Of a stretch of DNA of 64,000 nucleotides, positions 45,604 to 59,300 are shown in pieces (within the stretch, counting starts at the first letter, position 1; every line of letters begins with the position of its first letter). The DNA is from Erythrocercus mccallii (taxonomy: Eukaryota; Chordata; Aves; Passeriformes; Dicruridae). The notes beneath the pieces were generated by a model that saw only the letters and a program-made list of their open reading frames with translations, had not been told where the DNA came from and searched no databases. A program made the position numbers and the translations under genes. Location of the stretch: positions 558,001 through 622,000 of the forward strand of contig VZRG01000304.1 of the NCBI GenBank assembly GCA_013397435.1, given 5' to 3'.

Positions 45604-48585
45604 ATTCCTGCCGTTTGTTCATCGTTGTGCCTAAAGCATGTCGATGTGGCGTTCAAGTACATCGTCCAAATCCTTGTCTCTTCAGCTTCTCTGATGCTTG
45701 AACTCTCACCTTTGACCTTGTGTTGACCTTTGATGCTGATGTGTATTTTTATTATGTTTGTTTCTTTTCTTTTATTTTTCTTTTTTTTTTTTTTTTTTGT
45801 GCTGCCAAATTGGTTTTGCTAGAAAGACTGCTGAAGGGGAATATTTAAACTTGCATTTGAATATAAAAGAATTTCTATTTTTCTAGACCTTCGTAAGATA
45901 ACCACTTGATTTTGTGAATCTGATTCTTTGTAATTTGTCTTCAGAGCAGCCTTGCTAGCATACCTTGTGAAGTATTTGTATTTCTGTGAACATACAGCCA
46001 ATCACTTTTTAGGCTTAGTTTTTTCTGTGTGCTTAGTTTTAAAAACACAGTTCGAAGAAAAAGTCAGTTATATGGTGTGACTCAATCTTTCAGAAGACTT
46101 CCTAGTCACATTTTGCTGATCTGGTTTCTGTGCTTGAGGAGACAGCATGTGTTTTCATGAGTTCAAACTTGTGACTTGAAGTGGCATCAACAGAAAACAC
46201 TTGAACTACATTTTCCTTCGATTGTAGCTACATTTTTGCCCTGACATTTACTGATTTTTTTTAATTATTATTATTTTTATTTTTCCCCTGCTTCTGTGTG
46301 ATTATCAGTCTGCAGTGAAAATTTGATCAAAGTTGATGTTGTATTTTGTTAAGCTCTGGCATGCTTGGTTTTTTTGTAACTACAATCTCCTCAGCAAAAT
46401 GTGATGGTTTTGTTTTAATCTTTCAAACTAAGATAGTGCCCAGAAATGTTGTGCATGTTTCCTGCTGTTTTCTTCACACCCTCGTAAATATCACCTTCAC
46501 CTCTCTGTTTTCTATAGTTTGTGCAAAAACTGAGCAATTTAATGGGTTTCGAAGGTATCCTCTAATTTGGTGGTTTCGGTGTGAAAAATATCTGATCAGA
46601 AGCCACCTGAGGGCATCTACCTGTGCACTTAGACTGTCTGCCTGACAGAGCACCTGGACCTTGCTCCATCTCCAGTGCTGTCAGAAGCTCTGAGGGTGCT
46701 TGGTTACACTGTTCCCCTAGTGGAAGTTTTGGTGGAAGGGGATAGCTGGGAGCAGGAAAGTGGGGGAACTCCCAGTATTTCTGTTTCCAAAGCTGTCTGA
46801 AGCTAGAGCTCATTTCAAACACTGAGCATTTTGTGCAACTCAGGGCACGTTTCTGTGAAGTCCAGCTCCAATCTAACACCTCAGTCAGAGTTTGGTGGCA
46901 GGATTGTGGAAGGATCTAGGTTAGCTCATGAAATAAAGTATTATAAATATCCCAGAGAAAGCATTTGTAACACTGGTCCTACAACTGCTGGCTCTTTTCC
47001 CAAATGACAAGCACAATACAACAGCCTCTGAAGCTGTTACCTGAACAGGGTACCATCCCCAGCTCTCTTTTCAAGGGCTTAGCTGGGGAATCTCTGCGGA
47101 GATTTTTTAGTTTTTGTTTAGTTTTTAATTGGGTAATGAGCTGAGCAGTTTTTTTGGCTTGCAGGATGAACTAGAACAGGTTACTGCTCTCTGGGTAGCA
47201 GGCTTCCCCTGCCCTATGTACCATCTGCACAGGTAGAAACTGGGAAGTAGCTTCTAGATGAAGGCACCTGAAGAGTGTGTGATGAAGTTTCAGTCAGAAG
47301 CAGCAGCAAGCTAATGTAGGTATCTTAACAGTTGAAATAATGTGAAATGGAATTCCAGGAGAAGGGTTTTTGCTGAGAAAACAAGTAGAGTTTGATTGGA
47401 TAGAAATCTTAATTTTGTCCAGTGTTTGGGATAATGTAAAGATGCAAAGATTGTTTTCTATCCTACTCCTGAGTTGGTTGAGGATACTGTATTCTCACTA
47501 GGTATTGACCAGGCTTGTGTAGACAGTCCTTAATCTGCTTACAAAAGAGAACAATTTGAATATGGTACATGTACCTGGGAGTGAATCGTGAGGCGGAATG
47601 AAAAAGGGTAGGGACTCGTTTATTTGGGAAGTAGGGTTGGGGGCTGGCTGCTGTTAGTCCCACAGTCTGAATGCACAGGGTTGTGTGCTGGAGGCACTGA
47701 TACCCTGCAGTGTATGGAGGAACTGCCAGTACGTTTCTGTACTTGTGCATTTGGTTCCATAAGGAATCTTGGGGGAAACCTGTGGAAAAATATCTGAAGA
47801 AAACCAAAATGCCAAATGTTGGGTGTTTCTTTCCTTTCTTCTTTCCTTTTCTTCCTTTGGTTGTTTTAATTGTTCTGTGGTGGTTTTAATGGATTTGAGA
47901 CAGTGGAGCAGCAGCTGCCTTTCTGATTTTTGGCTGCTTTTTGTGAATAATTTAAAAAGAAAATTTACATTTTGGAGACAAACCTGTGGGCTTTTTTATT
48001 GGTACAAACATTGTATTTAACACTAGGGGTTTTGTACAGTTTTTTGCCTTTTCTACTAGAAAACAATGTAAAGTGATTCACAATGTGACGAGAAAACAAA
48101 TTGCCACTATGACCAAATGTAGAGTCTGTTCTGCAGTTAACGGGATTTAATCAACTCGAAGTCGTGGTTCAGTCGTAGAAATGCTTTTCTTTACCTTGTT
48201 TGAGCTGTTCCTTTTTTTCTTGTTTTGATTTGCAAAACAAAATGTCTTTTTGTGTGAAATTGTGTTGTACTCTGTAGAGAATTACAGATTTTACTTTAAT
48301 GGTTTAAGAAGCAGAGGAGCGCATGTTGCTTTTCTGATCTGATCACAGAGTTTGTGTAGTGGATTTAAAAATGAAAAGATTTGTTACAAGTTTGGAACAA
48401 GCGAGTATGTGTTAAAGGAATTTTCTTCCTTTTGTGTGTGTGTTTTTTTTTTCTTTTTGTCCCAAAGGGCAACTTAAAGCTGTTTTAATTGCACAGACAC
48501 ACCGACAACAAGTCATTTTGTATATGCCAAGTGTGGTACCTTCCTTTGTTTATTTGCTATTAAACTGTTTGAGAAGAGTCCTTGT
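45604..48585 (+). other. CELF1: Distal CELF1 3' UTR
   Basis: A T-rich, non-coding stretch with no convincing reading frame, ending in ATTAAA at 48559-48564 followed by a GT-rich tract at 48581-48602, the usual arrangement of a cleavage site. It contains a poly(T) run at about 45778-45799 and GTGTGTGTG at about 48433. I take it as the end of long CELF1 transcripts because it is on the same strand, behind a good acceptor, and before the intergenic region. No cDNA evidence is available here. Confidence 0.55.
48559..48564 (+). terminator. Distal poly(A) signal ATTAAA of CELF1
   Basis: ATTAAA is followed about 17 nt later by a GT-rich element (TTGTGTGTTGTATTTGTG). This matches a cleavage site with a strong downstream element. 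It would end the long CELF1 transcript about 4 kb before the RAPSN promoter. Confidence 0.6.
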
Positions 48586-48602
48586 GTGTTGTATTTGTGT
48601 CT

Positions 48603-51600
48603 TAAACTTGAGGTTCTTTCGGGGGTCCAAGTGTGAGAAGATGAAGAGAGAGATGAGAGAACTATTTTACAGTTTCTTAGCTATGAGACACAAAAATATT
48701 CGTGGCCCAATACCACTTGTTCTGGATGTACAATATTGCCCTAGATTTTTACTTCTGTGTAAATGAGCTACTTTGAGTAGAAATGGAAAAGGTTTTCTGG
48801 TTGATATACCTCAGTTTTGGGTCATTTGACAGTCAAGTCCCCTTTAGATATAGAAAAGCTGAGGATCTTGGATAATGCAAATATGTGCAACACTTGGGAG
48901 TGAGGAGTAGGCATATCCAGCCTCACAGAACTGGTGCCATGCAGCCACTTGCCTGTCCATGCACTTGTGCTTCAGGGTGTTTCAAGGGCTCAATACCTTG
49001 GGCAGAGCAGCACCCTCAGCTCTGCAGGAGCAGCACGAGTGCATGATGCTGTGTGGGATTAGAGAGGCACCAGCTGATGCCACTCTCACAAGCCCCATAC
49101 TTGCTACCACCTCCTTCCCCTTCCAGGAACACAACCAAGCTTGCTGAATCTATCCTGGTTCTGCAGCGTCAAGGTACCTGCAGAGGTACCCAGTGCTCCT
49201 GGTCCTGCAAATACTACACAGGGAAACTGCAAATGGATTTGGATTACTTACTAGTGATAAGCAAAGGCTATCTGCTTTGCTCTTAGAACTAAGATACCTT
49301 TTGTGATACCTCATTTCAAATTAATAAAAAGTATTTGGCATAGCCAAAGCATAATTCTTTTAGAAACCTGCCACAAGTTTGACACGAATATTGCCTCTCT
49401 CAGAAAGAAAGTACCACAATGGCCACGATTTTGCTGCATTTCTGAAAGCTCCTGAAATTCCCTGATGTTATTCCTTCCTTTTGCTGTTTTGCATCTTGGA
49501 GACTTGCAAGCATCTTTAGGACAGCTGTGTTTCTCCTCCCTGTCCTTTTCCTGCGTTATCTGGCATACTCTCTTTCACCCCATCACTTCCTACATGCTTG
49601 TAAATCTGAGAGCACTTGCAAAGCATCAGGATTCAGTGCTGCATTCCTTGCCCTGAGCGCACCAATTGCGGCACGAGGCACAGAGCCACCTGTTACAGAC
49701 TGTGCTGGGACCCTGCAGTTAATTTGCAGCTGTTGAGAAGAGAGGCTGGAGGGATTTCAGTTTAGATACAACTTCAGGCCAAGGATGGAGAGAAACAATT
49801 GAATCAGAAAAAGGGTTTGTTTAGGCAGAATGGAAGATTCCAACTTGTGCAGAAAGTTCACTCACCTTGTCTTACACAATCAAAGCTTTGTCAGCTACAT
49901 CTTACAGAACTGACACCAGATCCCTTTTGGATCAGTGGCTTTTTTATTTTTTGAAGGCTTTTTCTTCAATTTAAAAGGCCACCACCAATAAATACACAAT
50001 CAAACTACACCAAAGAGCCAGTGTATTAATCTCTGAAAATAATCAGCGTTTTCACATGAGTTATTATATTTATCAGCATTTGTAGGAAATACACGAAGTT
50101 GTACATGAAATCCTGATGCTGAATGTTTCAGGAGAAACCTTTTTCCTCTCACATCCACCTCCACCTTTCACTATTTGTTTTGACTCCAGTCTTCCTGACT
50201 TTACCTGCCACATTCTGCTCTCTTCATACGGCCAGGAGTCACTGGGGACACTATGAAGGGCAATGGGGAGGAGGAGAAGCAGGTCATTGTGGTCACTTCT
50301 TCAAAGTCAGTGCATGATGAGCCACACGGCATGTATTACAGGTAAGATTCCCTAATTTGATGTTACCAAGCACCATTCAGACTAATTTATTTGCACTTCC
50401 TGAGGAGAAACTGGATTGTTAACTGTACAAGATGTACCTGAATCTTGTATGACTTACAGCTGTCTTGAGCCACAGATGGATGCCATTGCTTTTTTTTGAA
50501 GTAGCACAGGCAGTCGATGTTGATCTTTTATCCCTCCTTATTTAGGCAGCTGCAGCTGGGCTCAGAGTGGTATGTTCCATATCAGAGCATGTTCCTGGAT
50601 TTTTGAAAATTACCAGTTTGAACTTTATGGATTTAGTCCTTATTTTACTAGCGTGTTTTTATCTCAACAGGTGAGAGTTGCAAATTGAGCACTGTTTCAT
50701 AGTGCTCAAAAGCAAGGAGGTGAAGTGAGGTTAAACAAAACACAGGGCAGATCATCTGTTAGATGGGTTTTGAAAATAACCCTCTTTTCATTTTGGCTAT
50801 GCTGTGTGGGGAAGGGAGCATCGCTTTGCTGATGTGGTCCAAAAGAATCTCAGGATGAGTTTGAGTTACAGGCAGCTCACTTGTGGAAGGTTCATTTTGC
50901 AAAGTAGTCTGATCTACCAAGAATGATACAATTTTTGTTTTCCCCATTCCTGAGTCCTGGCTTGATCCTCTTACATAGCAGGCTTCTTTCCTGGCTGCTT
51001 TCAAGGTGGCTGCTTTCCTGGCTTCTTAACTTCTCCATGTCTAGAAATCTGAATGGCCTCACCATTATCAATGCTTTCCATGGGGACTGATCATCATCTC
51101 ATCTTGTTTCCATCCTACCACCTACATCCAGAGAGACATGCAAGAATTACTGCAAGGAGGAGAGATTTTTTTAAAATCCTAAATCAGACTTCCATGCAAG
51201 TCTTAAAATCTATAAAGTACCCAGCTAATAATTTTAACAGTGCTGCTGAAGTGATTTTCACACATTATCCAGCCGTGCCTCACCATTAGTTTTCTTCAGC
51301 TTCTGTAGATGTTTCCATAATTTCTACTTCCAGAGTTTGAGACTACATATAGTCTATGCTAAAATATCATCTAGCACATGACATCTCTGAAAAACAGAGC
51401 TAAGTTAAATAATGCAAATATCACAGTGTATATGACTCCAAAAAGAGAATCAGTCTTATTGTAGCAAAACTCTTCTACAATTTAAAACGTTTTTCTTTTT
51501 GAAATATTTTTCTGAGAGAATTTTGGATAAAGGGCAGATGTAATCAAGATCTTAAGATTGTGACTACTATGATGTAAATCCTCTAGGTAGACTGTTGTTC

Positions 51601-52640
51601 CTTATTTTGTGTCCTGCCTTCCTTATGGATATTACCTCAGGAAAGCTCCCTTGGGTTTTTGTTGACAGACCAGGATAGTCTGATGGGTACCCTTTGAGGT
51701 GATTCTGTAGGTATTTGCCTTTGCTTGGGAAAGAACTGCCACCAAATTCACCAAGAAGCAGGGAGGTGGTTGGAGACATGACTGCTTTTGCAGGCAGATC
51801 TGTTAAAACTTCAAATTGCTTCTCTTTGCCCAGTAAAAGGATCACAAAACTGCATCTCAAAGGAACTTCTGCAAATAAGGAACATTTCTGAAAAACATTA
51901 GGCATCGCTGTAGCATTCTCCACCTGCTTCCCTCCCCCCAGGTTTGGTGTATCTTCTTGAGAAGGACTGAATAAATCTCTAGTCCACCAAGGCTGCAGCA
52001 CATTGGTGAGAGTATTAAATGTGACTCCCAGAGGAACCAGTCTGATTTTTTCAATGGAGTATGGGAGACATAAAGCTATCTTTTAATGGGGCTAACACTT
52101 CTCTCCTGCAACCAATACGTGCAGATATGTGTTGTTCTGTGTCTTTATTGTTATTCATCATAAAAGATTAAGTTCTGGATGCAGACCTTAAGCAGGGCTG
52201 TTGACAACTTCTGCTGAAAACTTTTGGAGGACTGCCACAGTCACCTGATGGCAGGGAGCAACATTCAGTCAAGAACAAAGGTTTTCAGGATGGTTAGCTC
52301 CTTGTCCCTAAAATTAGGAAGTCAGAGGTGTATTTGCAGCAAATCTGTGACAGAGCTGACCTACGTCCATAAAAACAGTCCAGGATGCCAGCTAAGGTCC
52401 TCAAAAGGACCTGCTGAATTTTGTGCCTAGCAAAGTATCAAGTACATTGTTGCAAGTGTAACACTGCACAGGTGTACACACTGAAGTTGTCTTGTTCACA
52501 CGTAACTTTTAAGGCATATATTTTTCCTAAAGCTACTATTCCACCTGAGTCTGCTTCCTCCCAAGCTAGCCCACCAGCAGCAGTGCTTGTCTAAGGGGAT
52601 GGCTGGAGAGGAAAGAGACAGCCGAGGCATCCTGAGGCTG
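48603..52640. other. CELF1-RAPSN intergenic region
   Basis: About 4 kb. No gene, recognised repeat or CpG island. Short reading frames have no recognisable content. Confidence 0.75.
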
Positions 52641-52970
52641 TGACTGCAGCCAATTGTCTCTCCCTGGGGTATTTATAAGCTGCATACTGGCAGGCAGGGG
52701 TGGGCAGTTGGCACCGTGACCTTGGGAGCTGGGGAGCCTGACTAGAATTCCTGGGAGCCACGTGAGCTGGACTGGCAGGAGCAGCTGCAGCCAATGGGGA
52801 GGAGACCAGCACTGGCTGTTCAGATTGAGTTTCACTCCTGTGGTTTGAGATTTTTCTCTTTCTCTCCCTGTCGTGCTTTTCCTCTTTGTTTACGGGATTG
52901 GACAGACGAATGCACTGATGGAGCCCTAGCAAGCAAGATGTTTGCCTAGTGGATTTGGGATTCTGCCTTC
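52640..52970 (+). promoter_or_regulatory. Probable RAPSN promoter region with E-boxes
   Basis: GC content rises and motifs cluster: CCAAT at 52650, a TATA-like ATTTATAAG at 52671, E-boxes CAGTTG (52705), CACGTG (52759) and CAGCTG (52782), and a second CCAAT at 52791. RAPSN is activated by myogenic bHLH factors through E-boxes, and human promoter E-box mutations cause congenital myasthenia, so the cluster fits. The exact start site cannot be read from sequence. Confidence 0.5.
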
Positions 52971-53166
52971 AGTGATGAGCAACCACTTCTTGCCATTGCC
53001 TACCACAGCTCCAGCCCCCTGACATGGCTGGGCTTTTATGGCTCTGGGCCCTCTGAGCACACAACCCGCCCTCTTCTAGTGGGGCATTTTACGTTGTGTT
53101 CTCTTGTAAGCACGTCCTTTTTCTATCCTTAGAGGTTAGTGTATGAGGCTTTTTAATCCATGGGAG

Positions 53167-53358
53167 ATGGGTCAGGACCAGACAAAGCAACAGATAGAGA
53201 AAGGACTCCATCTTTACCAGTCTAATCAGACCGAAAAGGCCCTGCGAGTCTGGATGAGGGTTTTGGAGAAGTCTGCGGATCCTGCTGGCAGGTTTCGCGT
53301 TTTGGGTTGCCTCATTACTGCTCATGCAGAGATGGGCAGATACAAAGACATGCTGAAG
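53167..53358 (+). CDS. RAPSN: RAPSN coding exon 1
   Basis: 64 codons, MGQDQTKQQIEKGLHLYQ to GRYKDMLK, with the myristoylated N-terminus and the first TPR. The donor is GTAAGG. Upstream ATG at 53143 would add eight residues and destroy the Met-Gly signal. Confidence 0.97.
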
Positions 53359-56300
53359 GTAAGGTGAACTGAAGATGAATGCATGCCGTTGTGTCACACC
53401 CACGACGGAACGTGGCTGGAGATCACAACCTGAAGGGGGGTATTTTGTGTGTACCAGAAAATACCAGCTATTGAGTGCATGTTCTGGGCTGCTGTAATCA
53501 CTGTGCTCACCAAGAGCTCCAGCCCACAAGATACACAGAATATGATTTTTCACTGAGTCTGGTTCCTGAAGATTCCTGGGTTAAATTCTCCAGTTATTCA
53601 TGGGAACCTTTCTTGATTGTTTCCTACATGCAAGCACACCATTGTCATCAGGCATCAGGAAAAGGTATGAGGACAGGGCCTTTGCCCACTACAAGCTCTT
53701 TATGGTGTCTGTGTCAGCATAAAAGGAGAAATCCAAGTGGATTCTGTAGAATAAGTATTGATCTTGTGGAGACATATCTGTTATCTTGTTCAGCTTCTGG
53801 CTGATAGCTAATATAGATCTTATACTGGGGTTTTTTAATTACAATTATTTGTTTGCCGGGGGCTGATTAAGAGGGAAAAGAAGATGCTGTTTTGGTGAGT
53901 AATTGAGACATCCCAGATGGGATGAGACATCACAGTTGAGGTCAGAGAGCAGCTTCCAGTTGTGAGGGCAGCATAGAAGAAAGAAGGAAGGATATGGGGC
54001 TTGATGGAAGAGTGGTAAAAAGCAGCTGAAGTTACATTTCAAGCACATGAGGATAAACAGTTTAATTAAATGAACAAAAAGAACCTGGTGTGTGGATCTG
54101 AGAAGTAAGAGGATGTGTACAGAGAGCAGCAGGCAGCAGTTGGGAGGGTGACTCAAGAATCTGTAAGACAAGGCAAAAGGGTGTTGTAATACTCTTAAGA
54201 AACTATCCCAGCCTGAAATAGGGTCTTACGAAAGGGCTTTGATATTCTTGTCCTGATGTTTTGGGTTGCCTCTTACTAGACTGGCTATCATTCAGCATTT
54301 AGAACAAAACATGAAAGGGGTGTCTACATCTCAGTGAAAAGTTTTTGGTAGCTCTGTTTGGAATTGGAGTGGGGAGAGGGGAACATTTTACTGGTAAACT
54401 CATGCACATGTCAAAGCCCTATATTGAAACCAAAGGTTTCCATGTCAAAGCCCCATATTGAAACCATGTACTTGGGAGGAAGAAGAAAGGAGACTTATTA
54501 ATACACTTGGAAAACATTTGAAGACAAAAAATTCTGTTAAGTGGTGTGACATTAAGTGCTGGCAAAAACAACAGACCAAGAAAGAAAGAAAGGTGAGATG
54601 TAGCTATCTGAAGGAAATACTGAAGACTTAATTGGGAAAAAAAGGCAAAGTGGTGAGCTTGGTATACTCAAACATAATTCCTTACCTGAGAACAGAAAGT
54701 GGGATCAGAGTAGGTGAATTTTAATTTTTCACAGTATTAGGAAGGAAAAATGGCTTCAGTCAAACTAAAGATTTTTACACAGCAACTGGTCAAAGGATAG
54801 AGGAAGGAGAACTTTCACATTAAGACATTGAGAGAGGAAATATCAGGAGAAAAAGGGTCAGAATTAAAGGCATGAAATAAAAAATTATTTAAGAAGGGTT
54901 GTGATTCTCAACCTCTTTTGGAGAGGAAAAAATTACTTCGCACCAAGAAAAGAGGCTGTGGCAATGAGGAAATACTGAAGAACTTGTACAAAGTTAAAGG
55001 AATGTGAGAAATCATGAGCTAGTGCACATCACTGAGTCCACATAGCAGCTTTCCTAAACTGTAATGGAAACTGAGAAGATATTTACAAACCCAACATACA
55101 CAATTTATGGTTGGTGATGCTTGGGGTTTTTTCTTCCTTTGTTTGTTTCCAAAGAAAGTAAAATGTTCTAGTAGCCTAAATTATTATGTGTAGCCACTAT
55201 ACAAAAAGGATTGATTCCCTTGGAATTTGCCATCCACAATTCTAACTGATAATGTCTAATGAAAATTGCTAACTATTTACCTTTGCTACTGATACTACTT
55301 CAAGCCAGCAGTGTGCTTGCTTCATCACAAAACATGAGTTACTGCTTAGAAGAATTTGCAGCCTGAAAGAGACTTCATTTAAGAGAACACTATGCATAGT
55401 GTTCAGATCCTGGGGGTTATAGAACTAAAACTGCAATTTATTAGTAAAAAATTCATTAAAGGACTAGCTTCCTTTCTCCTATTAATAGAGTACTTTAAGC
55501 TTAGGAATTCCAGAGAAAGTGGGATACATTACACTGAGTGAAAGAAAACAGAACTGCATTGTGTCAGATGTTTCCTGCTTTATCAGCCTCTCTTTAGGGC
55601 CATTTAACAGCTGTTTTCCCCTTACTGCCAGCCTAGTTCACCTCCCTGCCCAGAGACTGTGTGAAGAGAGGGAAGGGTTTCTTCATAAGCCTTTTAAACC
55701 ACCAGATAACTTCTCAGTACATACGATGCTTCTCCATGTGTTGATGGCCTTGTCTGCCCTGCTCAGAAATGGGCCTCTTCTCCAGTACAGGGTGCTACTC
55801 TGTGGGTGCTGAGCTGTATTCAAATAAACTACACACTTTTGTAAACACTATCTTCTCTACTTAAAGTTTGCAGTGGTACAGATTGACACAGCACGGGAGC
55901 TGGAAGACCCAGATTTCCTTACAGAGAGCTACCTAAATCTGGCTCGCAGCAATGAGAAACTCTGTGAATTCCAGAAAACAATCTCTTACTGTAAGACGTG
56001 CCTGAACATGCAGGGTACCACTGTGAGCCTGCAGCTGAATGGCCAGGTGAGCCTCAGCATGGGTAATGCCTTCTTGGGCCTCAGCATTTTCCAGAAGGCT
56101 TTGGAGTGCTTTGAGAAAGCTTTACGCTATGCACACAACAATGATGACAAGATGCTGGAATGTCGAGTCTGCTGCAGCCTTGGGAACTTCTACACCCAGA
56201 TAAAGGTACAGTAACCTAAGGGACAGAAGGGTGATGGTCCCACAGATGCAGAGAAGCATTGGAAATCACGTGAATTTCAGCCCTGGTCTTTCCTATAGGA

Positions 56301-59300
56301 AGTGAAGTACTGAGAGAGCATTGTAAGCTAAAATCCCTTTGTAAAATCCAAATGGAGTACTCTCCTCCACAGTAAGGGAGGATTAGTGTCAAATTTCTAC
56401 AGTACAGCAGAAGCAGCTGTGAATATGTGTGTTGAAAAGATCAAACTTAGCTTCAAAGAAGATCACATCAGAGACACAGGGCTGGCAGCCAAAACTCATG
56501 GATTCTCTCTTTCTACCACTATTGTAGGCAAATACTGCCAGCAAACAGCTGTAGGTAAAACCAGGCAGGCACTGAGCACAGGGGTGATTTGTCAGTTCTA
56601 ACTTCTGGTACAAACAGCAAAAAATAGGCTTTTCTCACAAAGTCTTGATTTCTTCACTCATAGAAGAATCACATGAAGTGTGCTGACCCAAAATAAAGAA
56701 AATAACACTGTGCTGAATACTTTTCAGGTGTGAAATAAGAAGGGAGAAAGGAAATTTGAGAAGCTGTAGTTTCCTTTGTGTATTGTGGAGAATTAAAAAA
56801 ATATGAGGGTTTTTTCACTTCTGCAGTCTCATATAACTTACTTGAGAATGGTTTTCAATATTTAGAAAAGTTTTAAATAATTATTGTAAAATAAGATTTC
56901 TTTCTAACGTGCTTTCAGTGCAAAAAAAAAGGATGCTTAAAAATTAAAGTGTATTATTATTTATTGTGAATTTGGTGAGGCCGTAAGTCTTAGTTCCTCT
57001 TTCCTGCAATGATGGATAATGAGCTTCTTGGAGATCCCAACTCACCATATGGAGAAAATGAAGCCTCCATGTAGATGTTACAAGTAGAGATGATGTAAGA
57101 GCAGAGAAAGTTTTCAGCCTTTGCCTATACAGAAGGGTAAATGGTTCCTGCAGAATAAAGTTAATGACATTAACAGGGGAGTTTAAAGATGTACAGAAAT
57201 CTGGTAGGTGTTGCAGTGTTAGTAAATAAAAAATAGTTGGGCTTTTTTCTTCTCTGCTTTTTGCTTTATTTTTGCTGTGACTGCTGTCTGTGTGCTTGTC
57301 TGCCTTACAGGACTATGAGAAAGCCTTGTTTTTCCCATGTAAAGCTGCTGAGCTGGTGAATGATTACGGGAAGGGCTGGAGCCTGAAGTATCGTGCCATG
57401 AGCCAGTACCACATGGCCGTGGCCTATCGGAAGCTGGGGCGCCTGGCAGACGCCATGGATTGCTGTGAGGTATGGAGGGCGGGAGCCACACAGCTCTGGG
57501 GGGCTCTGCCAGGGGATCCTGCCACAGCACTGGAGCAAGAGAAACCCTGGCATTCTCACTGGACTGTAGATCCTCCTGCTGCCTTCCAATCTTAGAGCTG
57601 TGGTTTCTCTAGTCCAGGGGGCTTCAAAATTTGAGTCTATGAATGGCCCTTGGTTAGGAACACGTGAAAAAGATTTTCCTTGCCTTAAAAGATGGTGCCA
57701 CTTCTTTGGAGCTGATCTTTCAGTGGCCAGAGTGCAGAGTCCCAGCCTTGCTGTTTTGAACCAGGAACAAGCTCTTCTACTGACCAGTGGCAATTTCTTT
57801 CAGGAGTCCATGAAGATCGCCCTGCAGCATGGTGACCGACCACTGCAAGCACTGTGTCTGCTCTGCTTTGCAGATATCCATCGCAGTCGCAGAGATGTGC
57901 AGGTACAGCTCTTTCCTGCCAGGAAGGATAGAGGGAATAGCAAGAGGGCATGAAAAGCAGTTCATAGTGAAACGTGTTTTCCTCCCTGCTTCTGCAGACA
58001 GCCTTCCCTCGGTATGATTCTTCCATGAGCATCATGACAGAGATTGGAAACCGCCTGGGCCTGATCCAGGTGCTGCTAGGGGTGACTAAGTGCTGGATGA
58101 TTCAAAAGGAGCTGGACAAGGTCAGTTACAAACTTGTTTCTACAGAAGTTTGTAGGACAAGATTAGAGCACAGTCTTGTACTGCACTTTGGTGAAGGTAC
58201 AGTTCAGAAGCCACCTGTATCCCCTTGGTTCTACCAACAGGGTCTGTTGCTTTTAGGCACTTCTATTACTCTGAATGGTCTCTCTCAGCCAGGAATTTGT
58301 TACTAATGGTAGGAACATCCATTCTGAGTCAGACTGCTAAATTACAGAATTGCCTCATTAGTCAGTCCTGATGACTTTTAAGCTCTATGCTGAGAAACCA
58401 GCACTGGAGGAAGGAAGAGTTATGCTCTGAAATAGATTTCCCTGCCTACTTTTTAGTTATATGACTAAGCCCATTGATGTGCTAATGATGTTTAGACAGC
58501 TCTACAGCTCCACCATGTGCTTTGCCGGCAAATGTGGCATAAAATTCCTGGAAAAACTTTGACAGTCTATAAATTCTGATGTGAAATAGAAGGATGAGAG
58601 CAGGAATTTATTTGGAGATAGACAACCAGTCAATACAGAACAAGGGGGTGGAGTTACTTATTTTGAAAATGCTTAGGCAGTGTGTATGTGTGTTAAAGTC
58701 CAAACTGCACTAGATGCAGCACATTGCATGGCAGGAACATTACTCAGCCACAGCATGAAATGCTCAAAGGTTAGCCCTGAACTATCTCTGAACCTGGAGT
58801 ACCTGCAGAGTGCTACATCAAGATGCTGGTTGGGTCTAAATATGATGAAGATTCACTCTTATCACTCATATTGAGACATCCAGAATTTTAGCTCAAATGA
58901 AGCATCCCAGACATCAGTATGTCCAGTATATGTCAGAATAGACAAGTTCACAGTGCTGTCAGCATCTGAGTGCCTCCATCAGGGAACCAGTTGGGTGAGA
59001 CACACTGTGCAATCTCAGTAAGTAAACACAATGTTTGTTAGCAATGGAAGAAGAAACTGTGGACTTGAAAAGTTTGCCAGTATCAAAAGTATGGGACAGG
59101 GCACAGCAGCTAAGCCTCTGCAGGAGAGAATATTCAGAGCACTCATCAAACCCTTACATTCACTGATTCTGTCTCGAGCCACTGTCAGCCTCTGATATCA
59201 AGCAACTCTCACTTGTGAGAACATGATGAGGGCTTTGCCCAGAATTCTAATCTCACCAAATCCCACAGAAGAAGAAAGTAGAGGAATCTTGTATTCTGTC

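Noticed and set aside
53143..53166. Upstream in-frame ATG as the RAPSN start
   Set aside because: It would add MRLFNPWE and bury the Met-Gly myristoylation signal; 53167 reproduces the family start and the 412-residue length.
53089..53553. 154-codon minus-strand frame over RAPSN exon 1
   Set aside because: Antisense shadow; the plus strand reads conserved rapsyn residues.
57305..57793. 162-codon minus-strand frame across RAPSN exon 3 and intron 3
   Set aside because: Antisense shadow of a real exon continuing into intron.
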